From Bacteroidota bacterium (GTDB lineage Bacteria; Bacteroidota; Bacteroidia; UKL13-3): a stretch of 32,798 nucleotides of DNA. Below, piece by piece: positions 9,301-14,601 of the stretch. The DNA is taken from assembly GCA_030680835.1 (NCBI GenBank), contig JAUXUD010000046.1, forward strand, positions 1 through 32,798, read 5' to 3'. How positions within the stretch are numbered: position 1 is the first letter of the stretch; every line of letters starts with the position of its first letter. The position numbers and the translations under genes were made by a program. The notes beneath the pieces were generated by a model. The model saw only the letters and a list, made by a program, of their open reading frames with translations, was not told the origin of the DNA and made no database searches.

Positions 9301-10671
9301 GAGATAGGCGCAGAGGCCTTTTATTACAGCAATACCGCTCCGGACAATCCCATTCCGGTAAGTGATTTAATCAGCAGCATCATCAGTTCATTGAGCGGCA
9401 TGGTTTCATCAATAGAAGGCGGTATTGTGGCAAGTACCTCAAATATTAATGTAGTAAGCTTAACCAACAGCATTACGCAATTACAAAATAATACAAACGA
9501 TACCCTGACCCCAAAAGGATATTTAAATTATATTATATTTGATGAGAATATGAATTTTTTACCCGAAGCAAGCGGCGCCATAAAAGTATTTCAGGCCAAT
9601 ACCTGGACCGACCTTTCGGTGAATGCATTTAAGGTACCGGTTAACGGATTTATCTACGTATTTACCAGCAATACCAGCTCCATAACCATAAGAACCGACA
9701 ATTTATTTGTATTGCACTGGCAGGGCCAGTTACTCGAAGAGTTTCATTATTATCCCTACGGATTATTTTTTGAAGCATACAAGGCAGCCGGCATATTAAC
9801 GAGCAGCAACTACAAACACAATTCCCAGCACATCCAGCAAAACGAATTCAGCGACGGCAGCAACACCTATGGCCTCGACTGGTACGATTTCGAAGCCCGC
9901 ACCTACGACCCGCAAATCGGCAGGTTTATGCAGATTGATCCCTTAGCCCCAAATGCCCCCAACTGGTCACCCTACAGATATTGTTTCGATAACCCGGTGA
10001 ATTTAACGGATCCGGATGGGAGAAATGAGACGGATTTTCAAGACAAAGATGGAAATCTCATAGAGCATGTTGAAGATGGATCAAATGCAGTGTTTCAGCA
10101 AACTGGAAAAGGAGTTGATCTTCATTATGAATTTAAAAAGTACAATGATCAAGGTGGTAAAGATGAAATAAATGACAAGGTAATAACATCAGTGATTCAA
10201 ATGCAGCAAGAATTGAATTTATCAAACGCTGCTTTACAACCAGGGGCTGGGGGTACGACTTCACATTGTAACCAAGCTACAGCTTGTATTACAAAGGCAG
10301 TCGGAAGTGCACTCGCTCAGAACATTTATATACCAGGAAAGGCTAATGAAGTTGCAGTACAAATTGAAAGTAATTCTAATTATAAAAATGTTAATATGGC
10401 TGCGGCATTAAAAGCCGCAACAAATGGTAAATTGGTAATTGCCGCTTATATAAATCCAAAAGCAGGACGTTCAGGTCACCTTGCTACTTTGACAGTAGGA
10501 AGAAATATTAGCAAAGGAATTCTTGCCAATATTGGTTATTCAAAAGGTGTAACGAATTTTGTTAATCCTACGGGCACTAAAGAAAAAAGTTGGAATGATG
10601 CAGCATTCAAAGCAAAGGATTGGAATAATAATGTAAAGTTTTATATTTTAGCGGCACCAATAATAAGGTAA
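6328..10671 (+). CDS. DUF6443/Rhs polymorphic toxin with variable C-terminal amidase-like tip
   Basis: This is a 1447-aa exported Rhs protein. A signal peptide (about 1-24, ending RAWSQ) precedes a DUF6443-type start, 'VRTDYFDGLGRELQTVVKG...VQHHIYDAFGREATLLLPF' (about 85-135). Many YD repeats follow to about residue 850 ('YYVYDDLGRLRYILPPKAV', 'YEYDDLGRVIKSKNPG', 'YSYDGLGRLNIKKL'). A G/T/P/N-rich linker lies at about 868-905, then a conserved insert domain at about 970-1130. The Rhs-associated core, 'YDFEARTYDPQIGRFMQIDPLAPNAPNWSPYRYCFDNPVNLTDPDG', ends at residue 1231. Everything after this is a different-looking 215-aa tip with C1314 in 'SHCNQAT' and H1384 in 'SGHLATL', as in papain-fold/NlpC-like amidases. 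The gene sits 18 bp after the partner Rhs gene and 10 bp before the lipoprotein gene. How a protein without a T9SS sorting domain leaves the cell is not evident. Confidence 0.9.
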   Translation: MKQINRLIKILALLFLTQIRAWSQTNMPDATAVSGSTFIPNLPANITGSIIVNSLKTIEPFVPIGSDAELNNLAPLYANCKVRTDYFDGLGRELQTVVKGMTNGNKDWVQHHIYDAFGREATLLLPFVKATNPGSFCKNIQTELLSTYAALGYTNEQFLYKSVLLEASPLNTLKKTWAEGSSWNGNAKGVGVELAANTNGDNIKLWTISTATNLPVTSSSYPGGSLWIKTTIDEDELTTKEYLNMEGKKVMSAQVNTTNAALSLNTYYVYDDLGRLRYILPPKAVQAIESNLWTVTSTVLDHLGFSYEYDDLGRVIKSKNPGVGFSYMVYNRKDELVMVQNPMQRLENQWQFNKQDIAGRLVQTGIYTTTASHAALQAYENTQLISIAFLDYIFNKEIKDQSDYINTFTDVLVYLTNYYDHYNFTSIAFDQSNASIAEGYDINKGSNTRGLLTGVKALISDNFTNPSDINYNLLVHFYNARSELIQQHKQYFGTQTAITYHGYDFAGRKKSTVMKQNNAQTIYKKYTYDYYNRLLTVKHKLNNAANYTQLASYSYDGLGRLNIKKLGNMQYPLNYQYNIRGWLTGINKNYCTNKTGDHFFGMEINYENGYEKNYLNGRVSGIKWRNKGSSTQQRTYGYTYDFASRLILGDYYQKTEQTGTPAPTWSKTLKDYTTSNMNYDANGNILSMKHMGVIAGSKIILDDLTYTYDPNTNILRNVTESTASQSKDKSVHDNLADFRDMSNTNDYTYDAGGSLISDGNRGIGMISNNWFVLNKPMKVDAGSGNMIEYTYDASGTLLKKKITQVINSINKVAEYWYLDEITYKDGVLNLIEHEEGRYRPVVAPNTCGYEYYIKDYIGNIRSIIGETQSQGVGTSTGTNPISSGNTGGPATGAGTTGPNNGISGADIKTCDSCQITYADTSYIGTPTMYLATSEVPNAILENQLFDNVDETRDLKPLTSDSTDVRDAKLNASLGSVVGPGLLLKVSAGDKIEIGAEAFYYSNTAPDNPIPVSDLISSIISSLSGMVSSIEGGIVASTSNINVVSLTNSITQLQNNTNDTLTPKGYLNYIIFDENMNFLPEASGAIKVFQANTWTDLSVNAFKVPVNGFIYVFTSNTSSITIRTDNLFVLHWQGQLLEEFHYYPYGLFFEAYKAAGILTSSNYKHNSQHIQQNEFSDGSNTYGLDWYDFEARTYDPQIGRFMQIDPLAPNAPNWSPYRYCFDNPVNLTDPDGRNETDFQDKDGNLIEHVEDGSNAVFQQTGKGVDLHYEFKKYNDQGGKDEINDKVITSVIQMQQELNLSNAALQPGAGGTTSHCNQATACITKAVGSALAQNIYIPGKANEVAVQIESNSNYKNVNMAAALKAATNGKLVIAAYINPKAGRSGHLATLTVGRNISKGILANIGYSKGVTNFVNPTGTKEKSWNDAAFKAKDWNNNVKFYILAAPIIR
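10021..10671 (+). other. Variable toxin-tip coding segment of the Rhs gene
   Basis: This segment begins directly after the DPDG codons (10009-10020). The base composition drops sharply from the GC-richer core (9841-10020) to A/T-rich coding DNA, the usual sign of a swapped polymorphic-toxin tip. The encoded segment (residues 1232-1447) has a likely nucleophile Cys1314 followed by Asn-Gln, and His1384 in a G-H-hydrophobic strand 70 residues later. That order and spacing suit NlpC/P60, CHAP or Tae-like cell-wall amidases. A third catalytic residue cannot be assigned by eye. Other papain-fold activities, such as protein deamidase, remain possible. Confidence 0.6.
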
Positions 10672-10681
10672 AAATTAAATT

Positions 10682-11311
10682 ATGAAAACATACTTTATTG
10701 TAATTATTGGGATTATATTTTTCTTTACTTGTTGCAATGATAATTTAGGTAAATTATCCAATTCATACAACGAAAATACAATCGAAATTAGTTTAGGAAA
10801 TAATTTTAAAATTATCGTTTCAACCAATGGTGAAAAGTTTGACTCTTGTAAACCATACACGAATGTAAGTTTAATGTTTGGTAATGAATTACTATTTCAT
10901 GACACAGGTTATGAAATTAAACTTTTATGCAATAATTACCCTAAAATTAAAAATTTGAAAAATAATCAATATTTAATCTTTTTGGAAATTTTTGATGCCC
11001 CTGATATAAACAAATTATTAGTAATTAATATTAAAGATGGAAAATACATAAAGCAACAATTATTGCCATTTTTTGATACAGATCCATCAAATTTAGATAT
11101 TGATGAAAATATGGAATTTCAGGGAACAATGAATACAATTGAAGGCTTTGGAAGTGGTGATTCATGTTATTATAATCCTGAATTATATTATGAACTAACT
11201 GATCAAGGCATAGAATTGGATACTATTTTAAGCAAGAAAATGATTACGAAAGTTTGGGGAGGTTTTTATGGTTATGAACAATCGGATAAAATCATTTTAC
11301 CTTGTAACTAA
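10682..11311 (+). CDS. Probable lipoprotein immunity protein for the Rhs tip
   Basis: The 209-aa product starts with a short lipoprotein-type signal, MKTYFIVIIGIIFFFTCC, with Cys17 or Cys18 as lipidation site followed by N-D-N. The mature part is acidic and beta-rich ('TIEISLGNNFKIIVSTNGEKFDSCKP', 'KIILPCN') and has several further cysteines. It matches no family I know. It starts 10 bp after the Rhs stop and shares the low GC of the toxin tip, the classic position and composition of a cognate immunity gene. An envelope-anchored immunity protein fits a toxin that attacks peptidoglycan in the periplasm. The immunity call rests on position and localisation only. The REP-like composite begins about 50 bp after its stop. 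Confidence 0.65.
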   Translation: MKTYFIVIIGIIFFFTCCNDNLGKLSNSYNENTIEISLGNNFKIIVSTNGEKFDSCKPYTNVSLMFGNELLFHDTGYEIKLLCNNYPKIKNLKNNQYLIFLEIFDAPDINKLLVINIKDGKYIKQQLLPFFDTDPSNLDIDENMEFQGTMNTIEGFGSGDSCYYNPELYYELTDQGIELDTILSKKMITKVWGGFYGYEQSDKIILPCN

Positions 11312-11363
11312 GATATAAAGTTATGTGCATTATCAGATGGACTTAATGATTATTTTTAAATAA

Positions 11364-11659
11364 CCCCAAGCCCTGAAAGGGCGCCCATCAACAGCGATGG
11401 GTGAAGCCCATCGTTCGAAAGTAGCCCCGCGCAAACCCGGAGCCCTGCAAGGGCGCAATAACATTTTGGACAAAATAAATTATTCCTAAAAATCAAAATT
11501 TAAAATATGTGAAAAACAAAATTGTTGCTTTAACTTTTGAGTGATTCGATTTATATCAATATACTATTTCACCCTTTCAGGGCTTTGGGGGATTGTTGTT
11601 AACCAATTGACACAGGGCTTCACCCTGTGCTGGTGATTATCGCCCTTTCAGGGCTGGGG
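11364..11659. repeat. BIME/MITE-like composite of inverted REP units
   Basis: The outer ends CCCCAAGCCCTGAAAGGGCG (11364-11383) and CGCCCTTTCAGGGCTGGGG (11641-11659) are inverted repeats. Related inner units lie at 11441-11455 (AGCCCTGCAAGGGCG) and, reversed, at 11571-11590 (ACCCTTTCAGGGCTTTGGGG). Each half also holds a 7-bp stem with a matching loop: CGATGGG-TGAAG-CCCATCG at 11395-11413 and CACAGGG-CTTCA-CCCTGTG at 11611-11629. The stem sequences differ but both stay paired. The core between (11456-11570) is AT-rich without an ORF. Confidence 0.8.
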
Positions 11660-11819
11660 AAGAATGTATAATTTTTATGATTAACATAATTGAAATAGAA
11701 TTAAATTAAGATACAGGTTAAAGAAAAGAAGGACCGACCTATTACAATAACGCCAGCAAATGTTAAAAGATTGACCAGTAATTAAACATTCAAATGAAAG
11801 CAAAATTAGCAGACCTTGA

Positions 11820-11853
11820 GCAAGGCCTATACAGTCGCATCGATTGGCCTTGC
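11820..11853. repeat. 8-bp-arm inverted repeat
   Basis: GCAAGGCC (11820-11827) pairs with GGCCTTGC (11846-11853) around an 18-nt spacer. It is embedded in a GC-rich island (about 11810-11876) that stands out from AT-rich flanks. It may belong to the same non-coding repeat as the hairpin at 11913-11960; no gene is visible here. Confidence 0.45.
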
Positions 11854-11912
11854 GGCTTGGGATGCGGGCCGAGGCCAAACTTTTTTACATTTGCAAGTTA
11901 TTGTAATAAGTC

Positions 11913-11960
11913 TTGATTTTTTGTTTCTTTTTGATCAAGCAAAAAGAAAAAAAAGATCAA
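11913..11960. repeat. 21-bp stem hairpin of T-rich and A-rich arms
   Basis: Left arm 11913-11933 (TTGATTTTTTG..CTTTTTG) and right arm 11940-11960 (CAAAAAG..GATCAA) pair at 19 of 21 positions, with a 6-nt loop ATCAAG. From memory, similar T-rich/A-rich palindromes occur in intergenic DNA of other Bacteroidota. It could serve as a bidirectional terminator in either orientation, but no gene abuts it. Confidence 0.65.
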
Positions 11961-12044
11961 TTGCAACAAATTACAAGGGTAGAAACTGATTTCAAAATTT
12001 TAAATAAAACACCATCTAAATTTAAACTGGACACAAAATGTTTT

Positions 12045-12116
12045 CTTTGCTTCAATAAATCGCCGGGGCTCTTTCATCCGCTTTATAAGTCCTTGTAATG
12101 CTGCACGTTCATACAT
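12045..12116 (-). pseudogene. N-terminal remnant of a DUF4143/AAA_14-type ATPase
   Basis: Reading the minus strand from ATG at 12116 gives MYERAALQGLIKRMKEPRRF, then IEAKKTF. The first 22 residues match the typical start of Bacteroidota ATP-binding DUF4143 proteins (MYxRxxxxxLxxRMxEPRRFIQ), where a P-loop should follow at once (GPRQVGKT). Here the reading instead runs into unrelated residues and stops without a P-loop. I read it as the stub left after deletion of a mobile or toxin-antitoxin-like ATPase gene. The recognition is from memory. Confidence 0.45.
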
Positions 12117-12236
12117 AGTTTACAATTTACTCAATGTGTTGAACAAAATTACTCAAAATTATGTTAAATTCTATATTATCTAAAAAATCATATACTTGCT
12201 TATACATTCGCAAGCTCAAAAACAGATAACCAAATT

Positions 12237-12641
12237 ATGAAAACTGCCATCACATACATCATTTTATTCCTAAGCCTTACCTGCAAGTTACAAGCTCAGG
12301 TAAACCCCGCTTCTCTCATCGGCAAATGGAACCAGGTTGAAATTAACGGCGAGGGAAATATTAAATGCCCCTATCAGCTCGAGTTTAAGGAAGATAAAAA
12401 ATATATAGTATATGATTGCCGCGAACCCAAAGATTCAAATGGTATCGCTGAAATGGGCTCCTGGGCTATAAACGGACAAGTGCTGAGCCTCACCAAACGC
12501 ATATTTTTTGGAGATACCTATTTTCAACCCAAAAGCCGGGGTATCAATTGCAGCATTAAAACAGTAAAAGCCACCAAACTTGTAATTATATACAGAACTC
12601 CCAAAGGAGAAATAAGCGAAGAATATAAAAAAGTGCAATAA
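12237..12641 (+). CDS. Small exported lipocalin-like protein
   Basis: The 134-aa product has a cleavable signal peptide (MKTAITYIILFLSLTCKLQA, then QVNP). The mature protein begins with the lipocalin-like signature 'LIGKWNQVEINGEG' and continues in short strands ('PYQLEFKEDKKYIVYDCRE', 'GSWAINGQVLSLTKR', 'KLVIIYRTPKGEISEEYKK'), as in Bacteroidota lipocalin-like domain families. Such proteins are small beta barrels or half barrels of unknown ligand. There is no lipobox cysteine at the cleavage site, so it is probably periplasmic. It stands alone, convergent with the dioxygenase gene across the inverted repeat at 12671-12769. TATACTTG at 12191-12198 is a poor -7 candidate. Confidence 0.75.
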   Translation: MKTAITYIILFLSLTCKLQAQVNPASLIGKWNQVEINGEGNIKCPYQLEFKEDKKYIVYDCREPKDSNGIAEMGSWAINGQVLSLTKRIFFGDTYFQPKSRGINCSIKTVKATKLVIIYRTPKGEISEEYKKVQ

Positions 12642-12670
12642 GTTATTGAATTGTGAAACCAGATTTCAAG

Positions 12671-12769
12671 AAACGAGATTGCGAGAGTTGAGAAACGAGA
12701 CCAATAGTTTTTGTTTGTCACCGTACATCGTACATTTTGTCTCGTTTCTCGATTCTCGTCATCTCGCCT
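12671..12769. repeat. Imperfect inverted repeat between convergent genes
   Basis: GAGAAACGAGAC (12690-12701) is the exact reverse complement of GTCTCGTTTCTC (12739-12750). The pairing extends imperfectly outwards (GCGAGA at 12681-12686 with TCTCGC at 12762-12767). Each arm repeats its motif: AAACGAGA at 12671 and 12693, CTCG at 12741 and 12749. Its place between two convergent 3' ends suits a bidirectional terminator, though no clear T tract follows. Confidence 0.65.
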
Positions 12770-12774
12770 CATCT

Positions 12775-13641
12775 TCAACTAATCTTCAAACTCCGCATCG
12801 AAACGGATCCCATTTCAATTGATTCATTAAAGAAGCTAGTATTTTCCTGCTTCTGCTTAAGTGCAAGGATATATAATAAAGGCAGGTAATGCTCATTGGT
12901 AGGAATAGAAAGACTGGCTGCTTTTCCCAGATTTTTATAATCTGTTAATGTTTTTAAATCATTGTTGAGAATCTTTGTTTTTGCAAGTTCATCAAACTCT
13001 GTAGCCCAGTCAAAGGGTTTGCCTTCAAAGTTGAGCAAACCTAAGTTGTGTACGATATTGCCACTGCCAATAATCAGAACGCCTTTTTTACGCATGTTCA
13101 TTAAATGTTTCGCAATTTCTACATGTTGTTGCGGAGTAGCGGTATAATCCAAACTCAACTGAAATGTTGGAATATTAGCTTTGGGAAACATGGGTTTTAA
13201 CACACTCCAGGTGCCGTGGTCGAGACCCCATTCAAAATCTTTACTGATATGTCCGGCCCGAAATTGGCTCATGGTTAACTGTGCATATTGCGGTGAACCG
13301 GGTGCCGGATATTGGACATCAAACAAAGCTTTGGGAAACCCTCCAAAATCGTGTATGGTTTTGGGTTGCTCCATGGCGGTAACTTTGGTGCCCCGGGTTT
13401 GCCAATGTGCCGATACACATAAAATAGCTTTGGGAACCGACAACTCATTGCCCAGTTTTGCCCAGCTACGGCTAAAAGCATTGTCTTCAATCGCATTCAT
13501 CGGACTCCCATGTCCGACAAATAACAAAGGCATCATTGCCTCAGCAAAATGATCGCCTATTACTTCCTTTTCAAACTCTTGTAGGTTCATACTTAATAAG
13601 GGCAATCCAATACTTGCTTTTATAAAATCTTTACGGTTCAA
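12775..13641 (-). CDS. ygiD: 4,5-DOPA-type extradiol dioxygenase
   Basis: The 288-aa product belongs to the LigB-type class III extradiol dioxygenase family, whose E. coli member YgiD opens the ring of L-DOPA with a divalent metal. Visible signatures are 'LLFVGHGSPMNAIE' (H44), 'AILCVSAHWQTRGTKV' (H79), 'HDFGGFPKALFDVQYPAPGSP', the middle 'WGLDHGTWSVLKPMFP' and 'GVLIIGSGNIVHNLG'. H44, H79 and the His of 'NIVHN' are the likely metal and acid/base residues. The first 18 residues (MNRKDFIKASIGLPLLSM) precede the catalytic domain and resemble the 'MNRKEF' leader with a hydrophobic stretch common in this phylum; whether it exports is uncertain. It is separated from the pirin gene by a 162-bp spacer with two repeats, so it is perhaps a separate transcript. 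Confidence in the family is high; the substrate is unknown. Confidence 0.9.
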   Translation of the reverse strand: MNRKDFIKASIGLPLLSMNLQEFEKEVIGDHFAEAMMPLLFVGHGSPMNAIEDNAFSRSWAKLGNELSVPKAILCVSAHWQTRGTKVTAMEQPKTIHDFGGFPKALFDVQYPAPGSPQYAQLTMSQFRAGHISKDFEWGLDHGTWSVLKPMFPKANIPTFQLSLDYTATPQQHVEIAKHLMNMRKKGVLIIGSGNIVHNLGLLNFEGKPFDWATEFDELAKTKILNNDLKTLTDYKNLGKAASLSIPTNEHYLPLLYILALKQKQENTSFFNESIEMGSVSMRSLKIS

Positions 13642-13657
13642 TAATTTACGATTTACG

Positions 13658-13675
13658 CCCCGATAGCTATCGGGG
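13658..13675. repeat. Perfect 18-bp palindrome CCCCGATAGCTATCGGGG
   Basis: A perfect 18-bp palindrome lies 17 bp upstream of the dioxygenase start. It is followed by GTACGATGTAC (13675-13685), whose reverse complement GTACATCGTAC occurs at 12723-12733 on the other side of the gene. From memory, palindromes with a CCCGATAGCTATCGGG core are frequent in Bacteroidota intergenic DNA, so it is more likely a REP-like element than a dedicated operator. Confidence 0.75.
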
Positions 13676-13753
13676 TACGATGTACAATATACAAATTTAT
13701 TATTTTCTATTTCCTATTTTCTACTTTTTTCATTCTTCATACTTATACTTCAA

Positions 13754-13802
13754 CTCATACCTCATACCTCATACCTCATACCTCATACCTTATACCTCAT
13801 AC
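13754..13802. repeat. Heptamer tandem array (CTCATAC)n, 7 units
   Basis: Seven CTCATAC units, one changed to CTTATAC (13789-13795), abut the pirin stop codon (TCA at 13804-13806 on the plus strand). It is the same unit, orientation and position relative to the minus-strand gene as the array at 171-293. Confidence 0.93.
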
Positions 13803-13803
13803 C

Positions 13804-14523
13804 TCATAACTCCATCGGAATATCCATCACCAAAACTTTAGCTGATTCCAGGGCTTCAATCGTAAATGACTCATATTCGCTGATACCCATGGCATCACGT
13901 TTTGATAATATTACTTCACCAATTTTTATGCTGCCTTCAATTACAAAAACATAGGCTCCATTGAGCATGTTTCGGGATGTATAATCAATGGTTTGGTCTT
14001 GATCCAATTCGGTTTGACTGAACCACGCCTGCTGGTAAATTCCAATGGCTTTAGCTTCGGGTTGATCGATGGGAGCGATGATGGTTTGCCACTTATTATG
14101 GGCAGCTTCGCTTGCGTATGATTTTTGATCATAACGGGGGTTAACATTTTGGATATTCGGAAAAACCCAGATTTGAAACAATCTTAATTCTTCGGTTTTT
14201 GAGTCGTTAAATTCAGAGTGGTAGATACCCGTACCTGCACTCATCACCTGTACTTCGCCGGGTAAAATCTGAGAAGTATGTCCCATACTGTCTTCGTGAC
14301 GTAAAATCCCATGCTGAACCAATGTAATGATCTCCATATTCTCGTGTGGGTGCTTACCAAACCCCATACCTTTAGCTACAATATCGTCGTTTAATACCCT
14401 TAATACACCAAAATTTGTTTTGTTTGGGTCATACCAGGATGCAAAACTAAATGAGTGATGGGCGTTCAACCAACCATGGTCTGCATGCCCTCTTTCCGCG
14501 GCTCTGTGAATGATTGTTTTCAT
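13804..14523 (-). CDS. Pirin-family bicupin protein (YhhW-like)
   Basis: The 239-aa product has the length of bacterial pirins. E. coli YhhW, its best-studied relative, degrades quercetin in vitro and has a metal in the N-terminal cupin. The start 'IHRAAERGHADHGWLNAHHSFSFASWYDP' and the cupin block 'GFGKHPHENMEIITLVQHGILRHEDSMGH' are diagnostic. The expected metal ligands H58, H60, H102 and E104 ('IYHSEFN') are all present. The C-terminal cupin (about 140-239) is more divergent, as usual. It is cytoplasmic, with no signal peptide. Pirins often respond to stress regulators of the MarR/HxlR type. Upstream DNA at 14557-14590 holds a good -7 element and partly symmetric TGTACA/TGTAGACA words, but I see no regulator gene nearby. 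Confidence 0.93.
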   Translation of the reverse strand: MKTIIHRAAERGHADHGWLNAHHSFSFASWYDPNKTNFGVLRVLNDDIVAKGMGFGKHPHENMEIITLVQHGILRHEDSMGHTSQILPGEVQVMSAGTGIYHSEFNDSKTEELRLFQIWVFPNIQNVNPRYDQKSYASEAAHNKWQTIIAPIDQPEAKAIGIYQQAWFSQTELDQDQTIDYTSRNMLNGAYVFVIEGSIKIGEVILSKRDAMGISEYESFTIEALESAKVLVMDIPMEL

Positions 14524-14556
14524 TTTTTTGACTGAATATTTTACTAACCAGGACTA

Positions 14557-14564
14557 CAAATGTA
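14557..14564 (-). promoter_or_regulatory. -7 element TACATTTG for the pirin gene
   Basis: On the minus strand TACATTTG fits TAnnTTTG exactly and lies 33 bp before the pirin ATG. A clear -33 TTTG at the right spacing is lacking. The adjacent TGTACAAACATTATATGTA (plus strand from 14561) contains short inverted words that could be an operator. Confidence 0.4.
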
Positions 14565-14601
14565 CAAACATTATATGTAGACATAAGTAATATTTAGATA
14601 A

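Noticed and set aside
11681-12098. Two short open frames (65 and 61 aa) in the gene-poor region
   Set aside because: They run through hairpins and low-complexity DNA and show no coding pattern.
13181-13552. 123-aa open frame antisense to the dioxygenase
   Set aside because: The minus strand encodes a clear LigB-type protein with all metal residues; the antisense frame is a shadow.
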